In this document: in pieces, positions 48,108-58,296 of the stretch
Numbering within the stretch: the stretch's first letter is position 1
How the letters are laid out: each line of letters opens with the position of its first letter
Assembly (NCBI GenBank): GCA_022578965.1
Contig: MU400722.1
Location: 1 to 64,000, forward strand
DNA length: 64,000 nucleotides
Direction: 5' to 3'
Source of the DNA: Xylaria sp. FL1777
Lineage: Eukaryota > Ascomycota > Sordariomycetes > Xylariales > Xylariaceae
Made by a program: the position numbers and the translations under genes
Notes under the pieces: model-generated
Told to the model about the DNA's origin: nothing
Seen by the model: only the letters and a program-made list of their open reading frames with translations
Databases searched by the model: none

Positions 48108-51100
48108 ATGGACTCGAGACAGCCGCCGCAGATCCCTTTCGCTCGTAACAAAGCGTCATCACCCTCCTTCACGCGCTCGCCCTTTGCGCCCGCTCCCACT
48201 TCCTCAGGGCCAACGACGACTCCTTCGTCGTCCTACCCTCCCCGACCTGCTCCCGCCACCACAAGCCCTGCTGCCGCCTATGCCGAACACCACCAGCGAC
48301 GTCCCTCTGACGCGAATCCCTTCTATTCCTCTCATTCTCAGTCGAGACCGCTCCCTTACGCCGCTGCCGAGCCTATGTCTCATCCTGCTCAGGGTCATGC
48401 GCGTCACCCTAGCTCATCATCTATAAACAACCCACCCATTCATCGTGCCATGCCACCACCCTCGCCACCCCAACAACACCAGCAACACCAGCAACACCAG
48501 CAACACCAGCAGCAACCTCCCCCACCGCACCAGATGGGACCTTACGGCGGGCCCCCTGCTCCCCGCCCGCCTCCCGTGAATCTCGGCCCTCCTAGTGCCT
48601 TTCCTTCGGGGCGAGAATTGCCTGCGCTTAACTCTATAGCAAGAACAGCCAATACCGGTGGAAGTATGTCTATCTCCTCTATGCTCGGTGGTCCCCCGCC
48701 TGCGCCTCGCGAGCCTACCCCCGGCCACGCACCGCCTTATCCGACTCCCGCTACCACATCCGCTGTCTCAGGTCCCCCATACGCTAGTTCTGTCCATGCG
48801 TCACCGCGGATGCAGAACACCACGGAATACAGCGCATTCCACCAGCGTCGACCACAGACGCCCGACCCGGGACGACCAGCGTTTGATGGACGTGATCATA
48901 GAGGAAGTGCCGCTGGATCTCCGCCTCGGGGAATTTATGGTACTCCTGAATTGTCTAGGTACAGCACGCCTCAGGCTTACCAGCAAAGACCCCCGCCCAT
49001 GCCATCTTCTGATGACAATAAGAGGGAACCTGCGGCTCGTATTGGCGCTGCTAGCGTACCTCCTCGACCTAGTAGTCAGCCACGCTCATACCATAGCATG
49101 GCCCCAAGACCCGCAGAGATTGGCCGCGGCCCACCACCGCCCCATGGAGAGACTATGTATGCGCCGCACGAAGAAGGACGTCCGGGCGTTGTGGAATATA
49201 ATCCCGAGCGAGGCCCTCCCCGTCCCATCCCCTACGAGGAACAACATCGCATAGCGGCTGAGCGAGAGCGAGAGTACAGAGAGCATATGAATAGAGAGGC
49301 AGAATTCAGAGAGCGCGAGCGGGAGCGACGAGAAAGAGAACGCTTACTGTTCGAGGAGCAACGGCCACTCATAATGGAGAGGGAGCGCATCGAGCGAGAT
49401 CGTGAAAGAGAGAGGGAGAGGGAGAGAGACCGCGAGCTAGAGTTACAGCGTGCGCAACGGGAACGAACGTCGTCGGATCCCACACGCCCGCCTGGGCAGC
49501 ATCCTGGGGAACACGGGCCCCAGCCTTCGTCCCGACAACCCCCACCACATTATGGTCGGCCTGATCCTCGTGATCCACACGCCTGGCAACAACGACCTGG
49601 CTATGATCAACCCTCGAGAGATGTCTATGGCCAGTCTTATCCAGGATATCGTCCAGGCGAGTTTCCTGCGACGACCGCGCCCCTCTACGGCAGCCATCCT
49701 GCTTACGTGCACCAGCCGCCACCCGAGCGTCTCCCGCCTACTAGCCAAGAACCGCATCATGGTAACCCTACAAGTCAATCTGGCCCCCCACCAGGCCATA
49801 CATTCGAATCGCCAGAGAGACTCCGATTCGCCCCATTGCATGCACAACACCAGCAGCAACGTGGAGCGCCTCCGGGAGGTCGACCCAGTGAAGACGGCCC
49901 CCCTCCTCCGTCGGTTGCGTACAGTGGCGGCGCCGGTGCCGCTGCTTTCGAGGCCGGGCGACCTCGGCCTGTTGACGATAGCCCTTCCCATGCGGGGCCG
50001 CAGAGAGGATTGTTAGGGGTGCAAGAGATTAATCGCAAGGGGCGATTATCGCCATTGCCACAGGCGGTGCAGGGGGCGCAACCCATGTTGCAAGGGCCGC
50101 CAGGGGAACCTGGAATTAAAAGCGAATTTGGCCGTATGTTTTCCGGCATAGGAAGCGGTGTACGGGGTATCGGCGTTTCTAGTCCGGGACCGTCTGGCGT
50201 CCAAATCCCCTTTTCGAACCCTAGCCTTCGGCGCGACGATGCCGAACCTCCTCACCAGGAACCGACTGGTGAGACCTCCGCGAAACCGCGCAGAAAACGC
50301 GGGAAGCCTAAAGAAGAAGATGGGAAAGGTGACGAAGACAGCAACGGTCGAGTTACCCCCGTTGGTAGAGCCAAGCGTGCTAAAACGCATGCTCATCATC
50401 ACCATCATCAGTATGTCCGATCGTTTCCCTCTACCCAAGTATGCTCCAATTTACTAATCTAGTGGTCACTAGTCACCATCATCACCACCATCACGCACCT
50501 GAACGGACATCTTCGCCACTGCAAGGGACGGGTGGTCCGCTCAAGAATTTAAAATCGACGACCCCAATACCATCGCCTACGAGCAGAGATTACGCTTTCA
50601 CGCATCATCATCACCAGCCACCGAGGTCAAACCCCAACTCTTCCACCAAACAGCCTCCTCCGCCTGGCCCCACCATCATTCCGAAACCGAAGCAGAAGGT
50701 TTTGTCGCAAGTGGTCCTTGATAGCGTGGCCGACCGCCCTCGCAAACATCTTGGCGATGTCGTGTACAGTGTCTTCTTGAAGCCCGCCAAGTTAGAGTCC
50801 TCGCATGGCAGATTTGGCTACTCGACTACCCCCCGGCCTCTACCTATGGATATGATCAAAGATAACGAGAACTCATCTCTCACCGTCAAGATACCACGCG
50901 TTCATTTGACCCCGTTAGCACGAGAGGAGATTACGGCTCGTCGAGCGGTGTGGGGCACAGATGTTTACACAGACGACTCGGATGTGGTGGCGGCATGCAT
51001 TCATGCAGGCTGGATTCGTGGGGAGTGGCCGGACGACGTAGATGTAGATTTACTCGAACTTCAGAAACCGACGTCTAAATCAAAGCAGCGCATCCTACCG

Positions 51101-51706
51101 GCAGAGCAACATTTGGATGTCCTTAATTCGGTCCCAGCATCGGGCCCAATCCACGTACCTGCGGATCGCGACCTGCATGTAACGTTGCTCATTCTGCCTC
51201 CTCTTGAAAAATATGCTAGTTCCACACGATACGGCATACAGAGCCGAGAGTTCGGCGGGACCTACAATGGTCGAAAATCGATACACGACGGTCTTAGTTT
51301 TATGATCCTCAGCGTGCGCTGGGTGGATGGTGCTGCACCACAGAGTCGACTCCGTGGTAAGGCACGTCGTGAACGAATCCGCAAAGCTATGAGCGAAGTA
51401 AACCGCAGTCAGATTGTAGACATGGGAGAAATAGAAGTACCCAGTAACACCACAGCAAGAGACCAAACCGGTGCAAAAGGCGGACAGCCGAGGCGCCGTA
51501 ACTTAGATGGCAACAAAGAAAACCACCCCGTGGATGCTCCTATGCCCAGGGCATTACCGACAGCGTCCAGGACTCCCGATGATGCTGACAGACAGATCAA
51601 AGAGCAGAGCGGTCAGGGTGAGAATACTGTGCGGAAAGCAGAAAAGCAAGTCGCTACGGAGCCCAGCGAGATGACGGAGCGAAAACAGCCCGGACCGTCG
51701 GCGTAA
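48108..51706 (+). CDS. rxt3: Rxt3-family subunit of the Rpd3L histone deacetylase complex
   Basis: Two exons, 48108-50410 and 50473-51706 (62-nt intron), encoding 1,178 residues. Start context ACCATGG is good. Residues 1-360 are Pro/Ser/Gln-rich and probably disordered. About 375-460 is a strongly charged E-R-E-R repeat segment likely to form a long helix. About 460-755 is again Pro/Gln-rich, then a basic R-R-K-R-G-K-P-K cluster. The conserved Rxt3 domain is in exon 2: L-G-D-V-V-Y-S-V-F, I-P-R-V-H-L-T, a V-W-G-T-D-V-Y-T-D-D-S-D-V-V-A-A core, then G-I-Q-S-R-E-F-G-G-T and W-V-D-G-A. Rxt3 is part of the large Rpd3 complex that represses transcription. The intron lies inside a run of 13 His codons; a nearer AG acceptor (50461-50462) would bring in a stop, so the second AG is used. 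The tail is charged and unconserved. Confidence 0.88.
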
Positions 51707-52551
51707 GATATTAAGAGGTTAGGTTGAGGATAGGTTGGACGGCCCTTTGTTCTTTTTTATTCACCTCACCTATGGAAAGTTGCTATGGCTCGGATTGGAT
51801 AGACAAAGACGGCTGCACCAATGCAGGTCCCTTTTTCGCCAACCATTTTGCTTCGGTTTGGTTTGTTCATTATGATACCTCAGTACATACATAGTCATTG
51901 GTCGTCAAGCATGAAGCAGCATAGCGTCGAGTTATCATACTGTACCCTTGTCTCATCCCTTGTGATGACTTTAACATCTGTTTCTATATAGGGTGCATAC
52001 ATACGTAGGGCAACGCTCTTTGGGATTGTTGTCATGGTGTTGAGGGGAGCATGCTGAGTTGAATGAATATTTGGCTTTGGGTAGATATAATTGCAAATGT
52101 GGCTCAAGGTTGATTAATGGTAGTTGTGTGTATGTATCTGAGTAGGTACGTATATGCGTTTGCATATGTACACAGGACCTATCTGTCGAGTCGTCTTGGT
52201 CTGTCTTAAGGCGTTTCGAATATATGTCTTCGTACCAAGCCATCCTGCCCGTGTCTCGTAGCCTATGAATAAGTGGATGAGTGTCTAAGCACCATGAACA
52301 GAATAGGGCACGTAAAGCAAGTTATAGATAGGTAGCCATCGCAAATCCCTATCCATTCCTCGGACCTGGGATAACTGTACCCCGTATCAACCCAATATAA
52401 ATGATGTGACGAAATTTATGTAGTCACTACTCATCCATCGACTCATTCATTGTCTTGTCGTGATGATCAACACCACGCCCCCCCCTCCCAATCCAAATAC
52501 ACATTAGAAATCGACTTGTATTTAGCTCACCAAACTGCCTTTAGCATAAAC
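51707..52551. other. Convergent intergenic region
   Basis: Contains the 3' flanks of rxt3 and of the SDH assembly factor gene. Short frames on the minus strand (51895-52243) are not conserved in appearance. No other feature is recognised. Confidence 0.5.
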
Positions 52552-53103
52552 CTAGAAATCCGTAACTCGCCCATTGAAACTATAGTCACCTGCTGGGCCC
52601 CAGCGCAGAGGCTCATTCTTGGGCCCACCCACTTCGCCCGTGCGTGGGTTCACGTCGCCTTCGAACTCGGGTGGGGCGCCTTTGCGGAGGGGTATGGACT
52701 GCGCCGTGTCTAGGTCTTCGGATAACACCGGCGTCTCTTGGGCACTTGAAGCTGTGGTGGTGGTGGTGGTGGCGGTGACGGCAATGGAGGAGGAGTGGGA
52801 GGAGGAGGAGAAATCGGGCGAAGATGTCGCGTTGAACCCTTCTTGGGTGCTGGCGGTGCGCTGCAGACGCTCGAACTCGGCTTGTTCGCCGGGAGGGAGA
52901 CGGGGTGGAGACGGGCCAGACTGGAAGGTTGAGGCGTGACGGATGTGTGGTTGGAGCACTTGTCTTGTTGTCCTAGGTCGTCGTAAGGGACGGATGGCGG
53001 GTGTTGGGGATGTGAATGACAATGACGACAGCGATGAAAGAGGGGTTGAGGGTCGCAGGCGCAAGGCGGTGCGCGTTAGACCCGTTAAACGGCGGGTGGC
53101 CAT
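52552..53103 (-). CDS. sdh8: Succinate dehydrogenase assembly factor 4 (SDHAF4/Sdh8), mitochondrial
   Basis: Single-exon gene of 183 residues. The C-terminal 35 residues match the DUF1674/SDHAF4 signature: P-P-E-F-E-G-D-V-N-P-R-T-G-E-V-G-G-P-K, then E-P-L-R-W-G, then G-D-Y-S-F-N-G-R-V-T-D-F at the very end. The family binds flavinylated Sdh1 in the mitochondrial matrix and protects it until it joins Sdh2. The N-terminus (M-A-T-R-R-L-T-G-L-T-R-T-A-L-R-L-R) is Arg/Ser/Thr-rich without acidic residues, typical of a matrix-targeting presequence. The middle has a Thr run from a (GGT)n tract. I start at 53103 because upstream in-frame codons contain a poly-Phe/Lys stretch from an A/T run near 53200 that looks like leader sequence. 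Confidence 0.9.
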   Translation of the reverse strand: MATRRLTGLTRTALRLRPSTPLSSLSSLSFTSPTPAIRPLRRPRTTRQVLQPHIRHASTFQSGPSPPRLPPGEQAEFERLQRTASTQEGFNATSSPDFSSSSHSSSIAVTATTTTTTASSAQETPVLSEDLDTAQSIPLRKGAPPEFEGDVNPRTGEVGGPKNEPLRWGPAGDYSFNGRVTDF

Positions 53104-53833
53104 TTTGGTGGTGAAGGTGGTTTCTCGGCCTTGGGCAAGGAGGAAGACGGGTAGATGGGGATGGAGATGAGTATGTTGTTGCGGAATCAGGCCGTTTTTT
53201 TTAAAAAAAAAAAAATTATATAGATATGGTAGTTGAGTATAGGAAGAAGGGAAGAGTGACAGGGTTGGACAGGGGATACCAGGCTGATCCGGCAAGAGCC
53301 GAGGAACCTAATCGGGTTTGGCTTCTCTGCATTTGATTCGCCATCGAGCTTGTTTCCTGACAAGGAAAGCCCGTCTCCACAGTTAGCGTATACTATACTA
53401 GGTATCCAGTACATCAGTAGGTATATCTTTTGGCGTTACACCAAGGTAACTCTTCATTCGTGATCCTTTACGCACTTGTAATTTTCTTTATGAATTATTG
53501 CTGTATACCCGACCAATAGTCCCCACTAAATGCTCAATTATAATATATATATAATAGCCTATACTCACATTATTTAATTATAGCTGAATGTAAGTATATG
53601 TGTGCCGCTAGAATACCGGCCAGGAGTAGCTCAGGAACGGCGTTAAGTGGAGAAGACGGGTGTTTGGTCGGTAGTGCATGCCGATTGTGGGGCCGGAAGC
53701 GGGGTTCGTGGCAATCAAGCAGAAAAAAGAAAAGTGCCCCTCCATGCAGCCATATTGCATATCACATCCACATCACTCACATCTCCGATGGTCGCATCCC
53801 TTTCTTGACCTTCATAATTAATAAACAGAAAAG

Positions 53834-53839
53834 GAGTCA
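53834..53839 (-). promoter_or_regulatory. Cpc1/Gcn4-type half-site TGACTC
   Basis: Minus-strand TGACTC, 234 bp upstream of the tryptophan synthase start. With the palindromic site at 53898 it forms a pair, as is common in genes under cross-pathway (general amino acid) control. Binding is inferred from the motif only. Confidence 0.5.
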
Positions 53840-53897
53840 CCCTCCCTCCAACCCAACCACCGCCAACGCTCCAACATTGCCAAATACAGCTCTTGTG

Positions 53898-53904
53898 TGA
53901 CTCA
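53898..53904 (+). promoter_or_regulatory. Cpc1/Gcn4 palindromic site TGACTCA
   Basis: A perfect TGACTCA, the consensus bound by the bZIP activator Cpc1 (yeast Gcn4), 169 bp upstream of the tryptophan synthase ATG. A TATA-like TATAAAG follows 10 bp downstream (53914-53920). The motif is seen directly; control by amino acid starvation follows from what is known of this gene class. Confidence 0.7.
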
Positions 53905-54072
53905 CCGAGAGTCTATAAAGAGTCGCTCTCTTGCACCATCAATTTTTCTTGTCTTTTTTCTTCTTAAAGTCTCTTCTCTCCTCCATTCCCTCCCTTAAGA
54001 TCAGCCATCGATTGACAGAAAATACAACAACTGATCGCGAATAAAATCGGATTGCGATCACAATCGGACAGA

Positions 54073-56402
54073 ATGGAGCATTTGAAACAGACTTTCAGGC
54101 GCTGCAAGGCCGAGAACAGGGTACGATAGACAAACTACAAAACATCCTCCATGTGCTGACTGTTAACGTAAATGCGTTATACAGGCTGCCCTCGTGACAT
54201 ATGTCACCGCCGGTTTCCCCAAACCCGAGCTCATGCCAGCCATCTTGCTCGGCCTGCAAAAGGGTGGTGCTGGTATGTGATGAAACCCAAGTCGACGACC
54301 AATTGACCTTGTCTGACGTTGGAGAATAGACGTCATTGAATTGGGTATTCCCTTCACAGATCCAATCGCCGACGGACCAACCATCCAGACGTCCAACACA
54401 GTCGCTCTCGCCCACGGCGTCACCATCCAGTCCACCTTACAGATGGTCACGGACTCACGCGCACAGGGCTTGACCGTCCCCGTACTGCTGATGGGCTATT
54501 ACAACCCCTTGCTCAGCTACGGCGAGGAAGCTCTATTGAACGACTGCAAGGCCGCCGGAGTCAACGGCTTCATCATCTGCGACTTACCTCCCGAGGAGGC
54601 CGTCTCCTTCCGCAAGTTCTGCAGCCGTGGCAGCCTTTCGTACGTGCCTCTGATCGCCCCGGCCACGTCAGACGCCCGCATGAAGCTGCTGTGCGCCCTT
54701 GCCGACTCTTTTATCTACGTCGTCTCGCGCCAGGGAGTCACCGGTGCCCTAGGCACCCTCAATGCCAACCTTCCCAACCTGCTCGAGCGTGTGAAGAACT
54801 ATAGCGGTGATAAACCCACCGCCGTCGGCTTCGGTGTTTCTACGCGCGAGCACTTCCAATCCGTTGCTTCTCTCGCCGACGGCGTTGTCATCGGCTCCCA
54901 GATCGTCACAATCCTTCAAAAAGCTGAGGCCGACAAACACGCCAAGGTTGTGCAAGAGTACTGTGCCTATGTTACGGGACGGACCAGTGAGCCCGAAGTC
55001 ACGCGAGAAGTGGGTGTCATCGAGGCTATAGGGGTCGCCAAAGAGACAGATAGTGAGAATGTCACTGTGAATGGTACGATATCCGAAGAGGATGATGCTG
55101 CGCTAGTCGCGAAACTCGCTGCTCTCCATGGTAAGATACCAGACCGGTTTGGCGAGTTCGGTGGCCAATATGTCCCCGAGTCTCTTATGGATTGCCTGTC
55201 AGAGCTCGAAGAGGGCTTCAATGCCATCAAAGACGATCCTAAGTTCTGGGAGGAATATAGATCGTACTATCCTTGGATGGGGCGGCCCGGCCACCTACAG
55301 TACGCCGAGCGGTTGACCGAACACGCGGGAGGTGCCAAGATCTGGTTGAAGAGAGAGGATCTGAACCATACTGGTTCTCACAAGATCAATAATGCCCTGG
55401 GTCAGCTACTTCTTGCCAGGAGGCTGGGGAAAACCAAGATTATTGCCGAGACGGGTGCGGGACAGCATGGTGTAGCCACTGCCACTGTCTGTGCCAAGTT
55501 TGGCATGGAGTGCACCGTCTTCATGGGCGCCGTGAGTTGACTTCTCTTCCGGTATAGCCCACGTCCAGCGACCACTTATAACTAATAGCCCCTTGCAGGA
55601 AGATGTACGGCGACAGGCACTCAACGTGTTCCGCATGCGACTCCTCGGTGCCAAGGTCATTGCCGTGGAGTGTGGTAGCAAGACGCTTCGAGATGCCGTC
55701 AACGAGGCCCTGAGATACTGGGTTGTACATCTCGAAGATACACATTACATCATTGGCTCGGCTATCGGGCCCCATCCCTTCCCGACCATCGTCCGCACAT
55801 TCCAATCCGTCATCGGCAACGAGACGAAAGCCCAGATGTTAGAAAAGTGTGGAAAGCTGCCTGACGCCGTTGTTGCTTGTGTCGGAGGTGGCAGTAACGC
55901 TGTCGGCATGTTCTACCCGTTCGCGAACGATCCTACCGTGAGACTCCTAGGTGTCGAAGCCGGCGGTGACGGTGTCGACACGACGCGCCACTCGGCGACC
56001 CTGACGGCCGGTTCAAAGGGCGTCTTACACGGTGTCCGGACCTACGTTCTTCAGAACGAGCACGGCCAGATTACAGACACACACTCGGTATCGGCGGGCC
56101 TCGATTACCCAGGTGTAGGACCCGAGCTATCGTCCTGGAAAGACAACGAGCGCGCCAAGTTCGTGGCGGCCACGGATGCGGAGGCGTTCATTGGCTTCCG
56201 GCTGATGAGTCAACTCGAGGGCATTATCCCAGCGCTCGAGTCGGCGCACGGAATTTACGGCGCTATCGAGCTGGCCAAGACGATGAAGAAGGACGATGAT
56301 ATAGTCATATGTCTCAGCGGTCGCGGTGACAAGGACGTGCAGAGTGTGGCGGACGAGCTGCCCAAGTTGGGTCCCCAGATTGGATGGGACCTTCGTTTTT
56401 AA
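54073..56402 (+). CDS. trp3: Bifunctional tryptophan synthase (alpha-beta fusion)
   Basis: Four exons: 54073-54120, 54185-54272, 54330-55531 and 55599-56402, encoding 713 residues, near the usual fungal length of about 700. The alpha domain (about residues 1-245) splits indole-glycerol phosphate; its catalytic Glu and Asp lie in [18 protein letters not shown] linker of about 50 residues follows. The beta domain (about 300-713) joins indole to serine and starts near [17 protein letters not shown] sequence (here [11 protein letters not shown]). The PLP lysine is in G-S-H-K-I-N-N and the phosphate-binding loop is G-G-G-S-N-A. The enzyme makes tryptophan in the cytosol (Neurospora trp-3, yeast TRP5). 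Introns are 64, 57 and 67 nt. The first exon carries only 16 codons, M-E-H-L-K-Q-T-F. Confidence 0.97.
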
Positions 56403-56808
56403 AGGAACCATATATGCCAGGTTTCGATAGGACCATTTATAGAACAACACGGTGGAATATAGGAGTTGGCGCACGGAAAAGAAAGATCAGATTATAGGAG
56501 ATTTTATGATCGTATGAAGAGGAAAGATCTGCTATTTGGTAGTGTGCATGATGGTTTGGACGGTACCGTATCTAGATACTCTGCATCATGGTGCATTTTT
56601 TGTACAATTCTAGTCGGCGCTCATATGTATGTATAATACAAGAATGCATTGTGTCTTTCCATCCATCTGCGAGATTTGAGGGGGACGACGAGCTTCCTAT
56701 TCAGTCCCCACCCTTCCCCCCTGGTTATTACAGACAAGCACCGTACCCTCGCACCCTCCTCCCTCGCCGCGGACCCCTCGGGGAGTCGACTTATTCAGGT
56801 TCAAGCAT
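56403..56808. other. Convergent spacer between tryptophan synthase and mrpl24
   Basis: 406 bp containing the 3' flanks of the two convergent genes. I see no other feature. Confidence 0.5.
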
Positions 56809-57540
56809 CTACCGAGTAGCATCTCGATCTCCCTCCACGATGGCTGCGTCGGAGTCAGGTGCAGCAGCAGGGTCACCGATAACGAACTCGTCCTCGCGGT
56901 TCAACATAGCGTCGACTTCGTCGAGCACAGCATCTGCACTCAGGCCCTTGGAAGCCAGCTCGGCAGGAAACGAGGCGGCGGCATCAGCGTCCTTGCGAGG
57001 AGGAAGGCCGAGGGCAGCGCGTTCCCTCGCAAAGCGGGCCTGCACGGCGTCAGTCTGCATGATCTTCCACCGCAAAGCCCAGCCGGCAGGACCCAGCTCC
57101 TTTATGCGCTTCGCCTTGGAGCCCAACAGGTACTCGTCGATGCCGCCCAGGCGGTCGATGGTGTGCAGCACGCTGGCGGTCATGCGTGTGCGGATGAAGG
57201 CGTTGAGCGAAGGCGACCACAGGCGCTTCGTGTGGCGGTTCGGCAGCCACGACGTCCGCGACTTGTTCCCGTACTTGGCTGCCACGACGTTGCCGAAGCG
57301 GATCTTGCTGCGCCCGAACAGACCCTCGTTGCGCTGCTTGTATGTCTCGAATCGCCCGTACGGGTAGTCGGGCACGCGGTCGGCCGGCACGGTGCGGTGC
57401 GAGGGCGTCTGCCGCGACAGGGGCGCCGTCGTGCTGAGGGCGCGGACTGCAGTTGGGAAGGACATGGGGGACGACGGCGAGGTCGCCGCGGCGATTCGTC
57501 GTATGCACCGTAGCGGTGCTGTCGCGGGCTGTACCGCCAT
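56809..57540 (-). CDS. mrpl24: Mitochondrial large ribosomal subunit protein bL28m (yeast Mrpl24)
   Basis: Single-exon gene of 243 residues. The first about 55 residues (M-A-V-Q-P-A-T-A-P-L-R-C-I-R-R-I...) are Ala/Ser/Arg-rich and look like a mitochondrial presequence. The L28 domain follows: Y-P-Y-G-R-F-E-T-Y-K-Q-R-N-E-G-L-F-G, then K-I-R-F-G-N-V-V (about residues 75-88), N-K-S-R-T-S-W-L-P-N (about 95-104), and K-R-L-W-S-P-S-L-N and I-R-T-R-M-T-A-S-V-L (about 107-128), the classic L28 rRNA-binding pattern. The C-terminal extension (from about residue 170) is acidic and typical of fungal mitochondrial versions. An in-frame ATG exists 46 codons upstream (57678), but those codons are lysine-rich, follow no targeting pattern, and are better read as leader. 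Confidence 0.9.
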   Translation of the reverse strand: MAVQPATAPLRCIRRIAAATSPSSPMSFPTAVRALSTTAPLSRQTPSHRTVPADRVPDYPYGRFETYKQRNEGLFGRSKIRFGNVVAAKYGNKSRTSWLPNRHTKRLWSPSLNAFIRTRMTASVLHTIDRLGGIDEYLLGSKAKRIKELGPAGWALRWKIMQTDAVQARFARERAALGLPPRKDADAAASFPAELASKGLSADAVLDEVDAMLNREDEFVIGDPAAAPDSDAAIVEGDRDATR

Positions 57541-57839
57541 GATCTTCTCCTTCAACTTCTTTTCCTCTCCCTTCTTTTTTTTTGTGTCTTCCAATAATTC
57601 AACAAACCCTCCTGTTGATGGGAGAGGCGTCAGGTTGGCAAGCCCATTGACTTGTATCGAACCGTAGCTCACTATCACGAGGGCGGCGCCCGGGTTGTGT
57701 GAGCGAGTGGTGCGGCGGTGGTCGAATTGAGTGTTGGAGTTGACTTCGGAAATTCGATGGCGCTTTCATGGAATGGCAGATGGACCGCCGCGGATGATCG
57801 GCAGAGGTTTGTCCGGACCATACACTACTACGTATGTAC
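57541..57839. other. mrpl24 promoter and leader side
   Basis: 299 bp before the MITE. It includes the likely 5' leader of mrpl24 (CT/poly-T tract near 57550-57590 on the plus strand). No other gene is seen. Confidence 0.45.
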
Positions 57840-58030
57840 TATCCCTTTAGTGGGGGTTTCAGCTGCAATACATAAAAAGTGGAATAGCGGTGTTGCTTAC
57901 ATAAGTAGATAAACCAATGAAATTACAATATGATGCTCGGATAATTGTATTATTGGGTTATCTGTTTATGTAAGCAACTCCGCTATTCCACTTTTTATGT
58001 ATTGCAGCTGAAACCCCCACTAAAGGGATA
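57840..58030. mobile_element. MITE-like element 4 (TA-flanked, 73-bp TIRs, near-perfect hairpin)
   Basis: Bases 57840-57912 and 57958-58030 are inverse complements with only three mismatches in 73, leaving a 45-base loop. The ends read TATCCCTTTAGTGGGGG and its complement, abutting TA, which fits Tc1/mariner-type target choice. The unit has no coding capacity. Its arms are far more alike than those of the other three elements, so it is probably the youngest. Confidence 0.9.
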
Positions 58031-58296
58031 CCTTGATACAGTGTCAGCTCCACTTTCATAGAAGAGCTCGGGCTAAAAAAAGTACGATGTACTACGTAAG
58101 TACCTAAACCTCGTAAGGCACGGCGGATCAACTAGGTACTGGTGGGGCTGTTACTATACTACCTAGGTAGTTGTCGATAAGGTATACATTATATATGTAT
58201 GTATGTACGCAGTATGTTCCCCTATCTTGTTAAAACATACAATGTCATTCAACATCACGCCGACACATAGCATTCCCCCTCCTCCTGTCTGGCCAA

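Larger units (their letters stand above)
53104..54072. other. Divergent promoter region between sdh8 and tryptophan synthase
   Basis: Contains an AT run (about 53195-53220), a (TA)n segment near 53542-53555, and the presumed Cpc1 sites and TATA-like element of the tryptophan synthase gene, listed separately. No additional gene is supported. Confidence 0.5.

Noticed and set aside
47488..48199. Overlapping frames on both strands upstream of rxt3
   Set aside because: They overlap each other and simple repeats, and none has domain-like features. They lie in the likely promoter and leader.
50461..50462. Nearer AG acceptor for the rxt3 intron
   Set aside because: Use of it brings a TAG in frame four codons later; the AG at 50471-50472 continues the His tract and the Rxt3 domain.
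52552..53295. Longer form of SDH assembly factor 4 starting at 53295
   Set aside because: The added 64 residues include poly-Phe/Lys from an A/T homopolymer and do not look like a presequence; the start at 53103 gives a typical matrix-targeting N-terminus.
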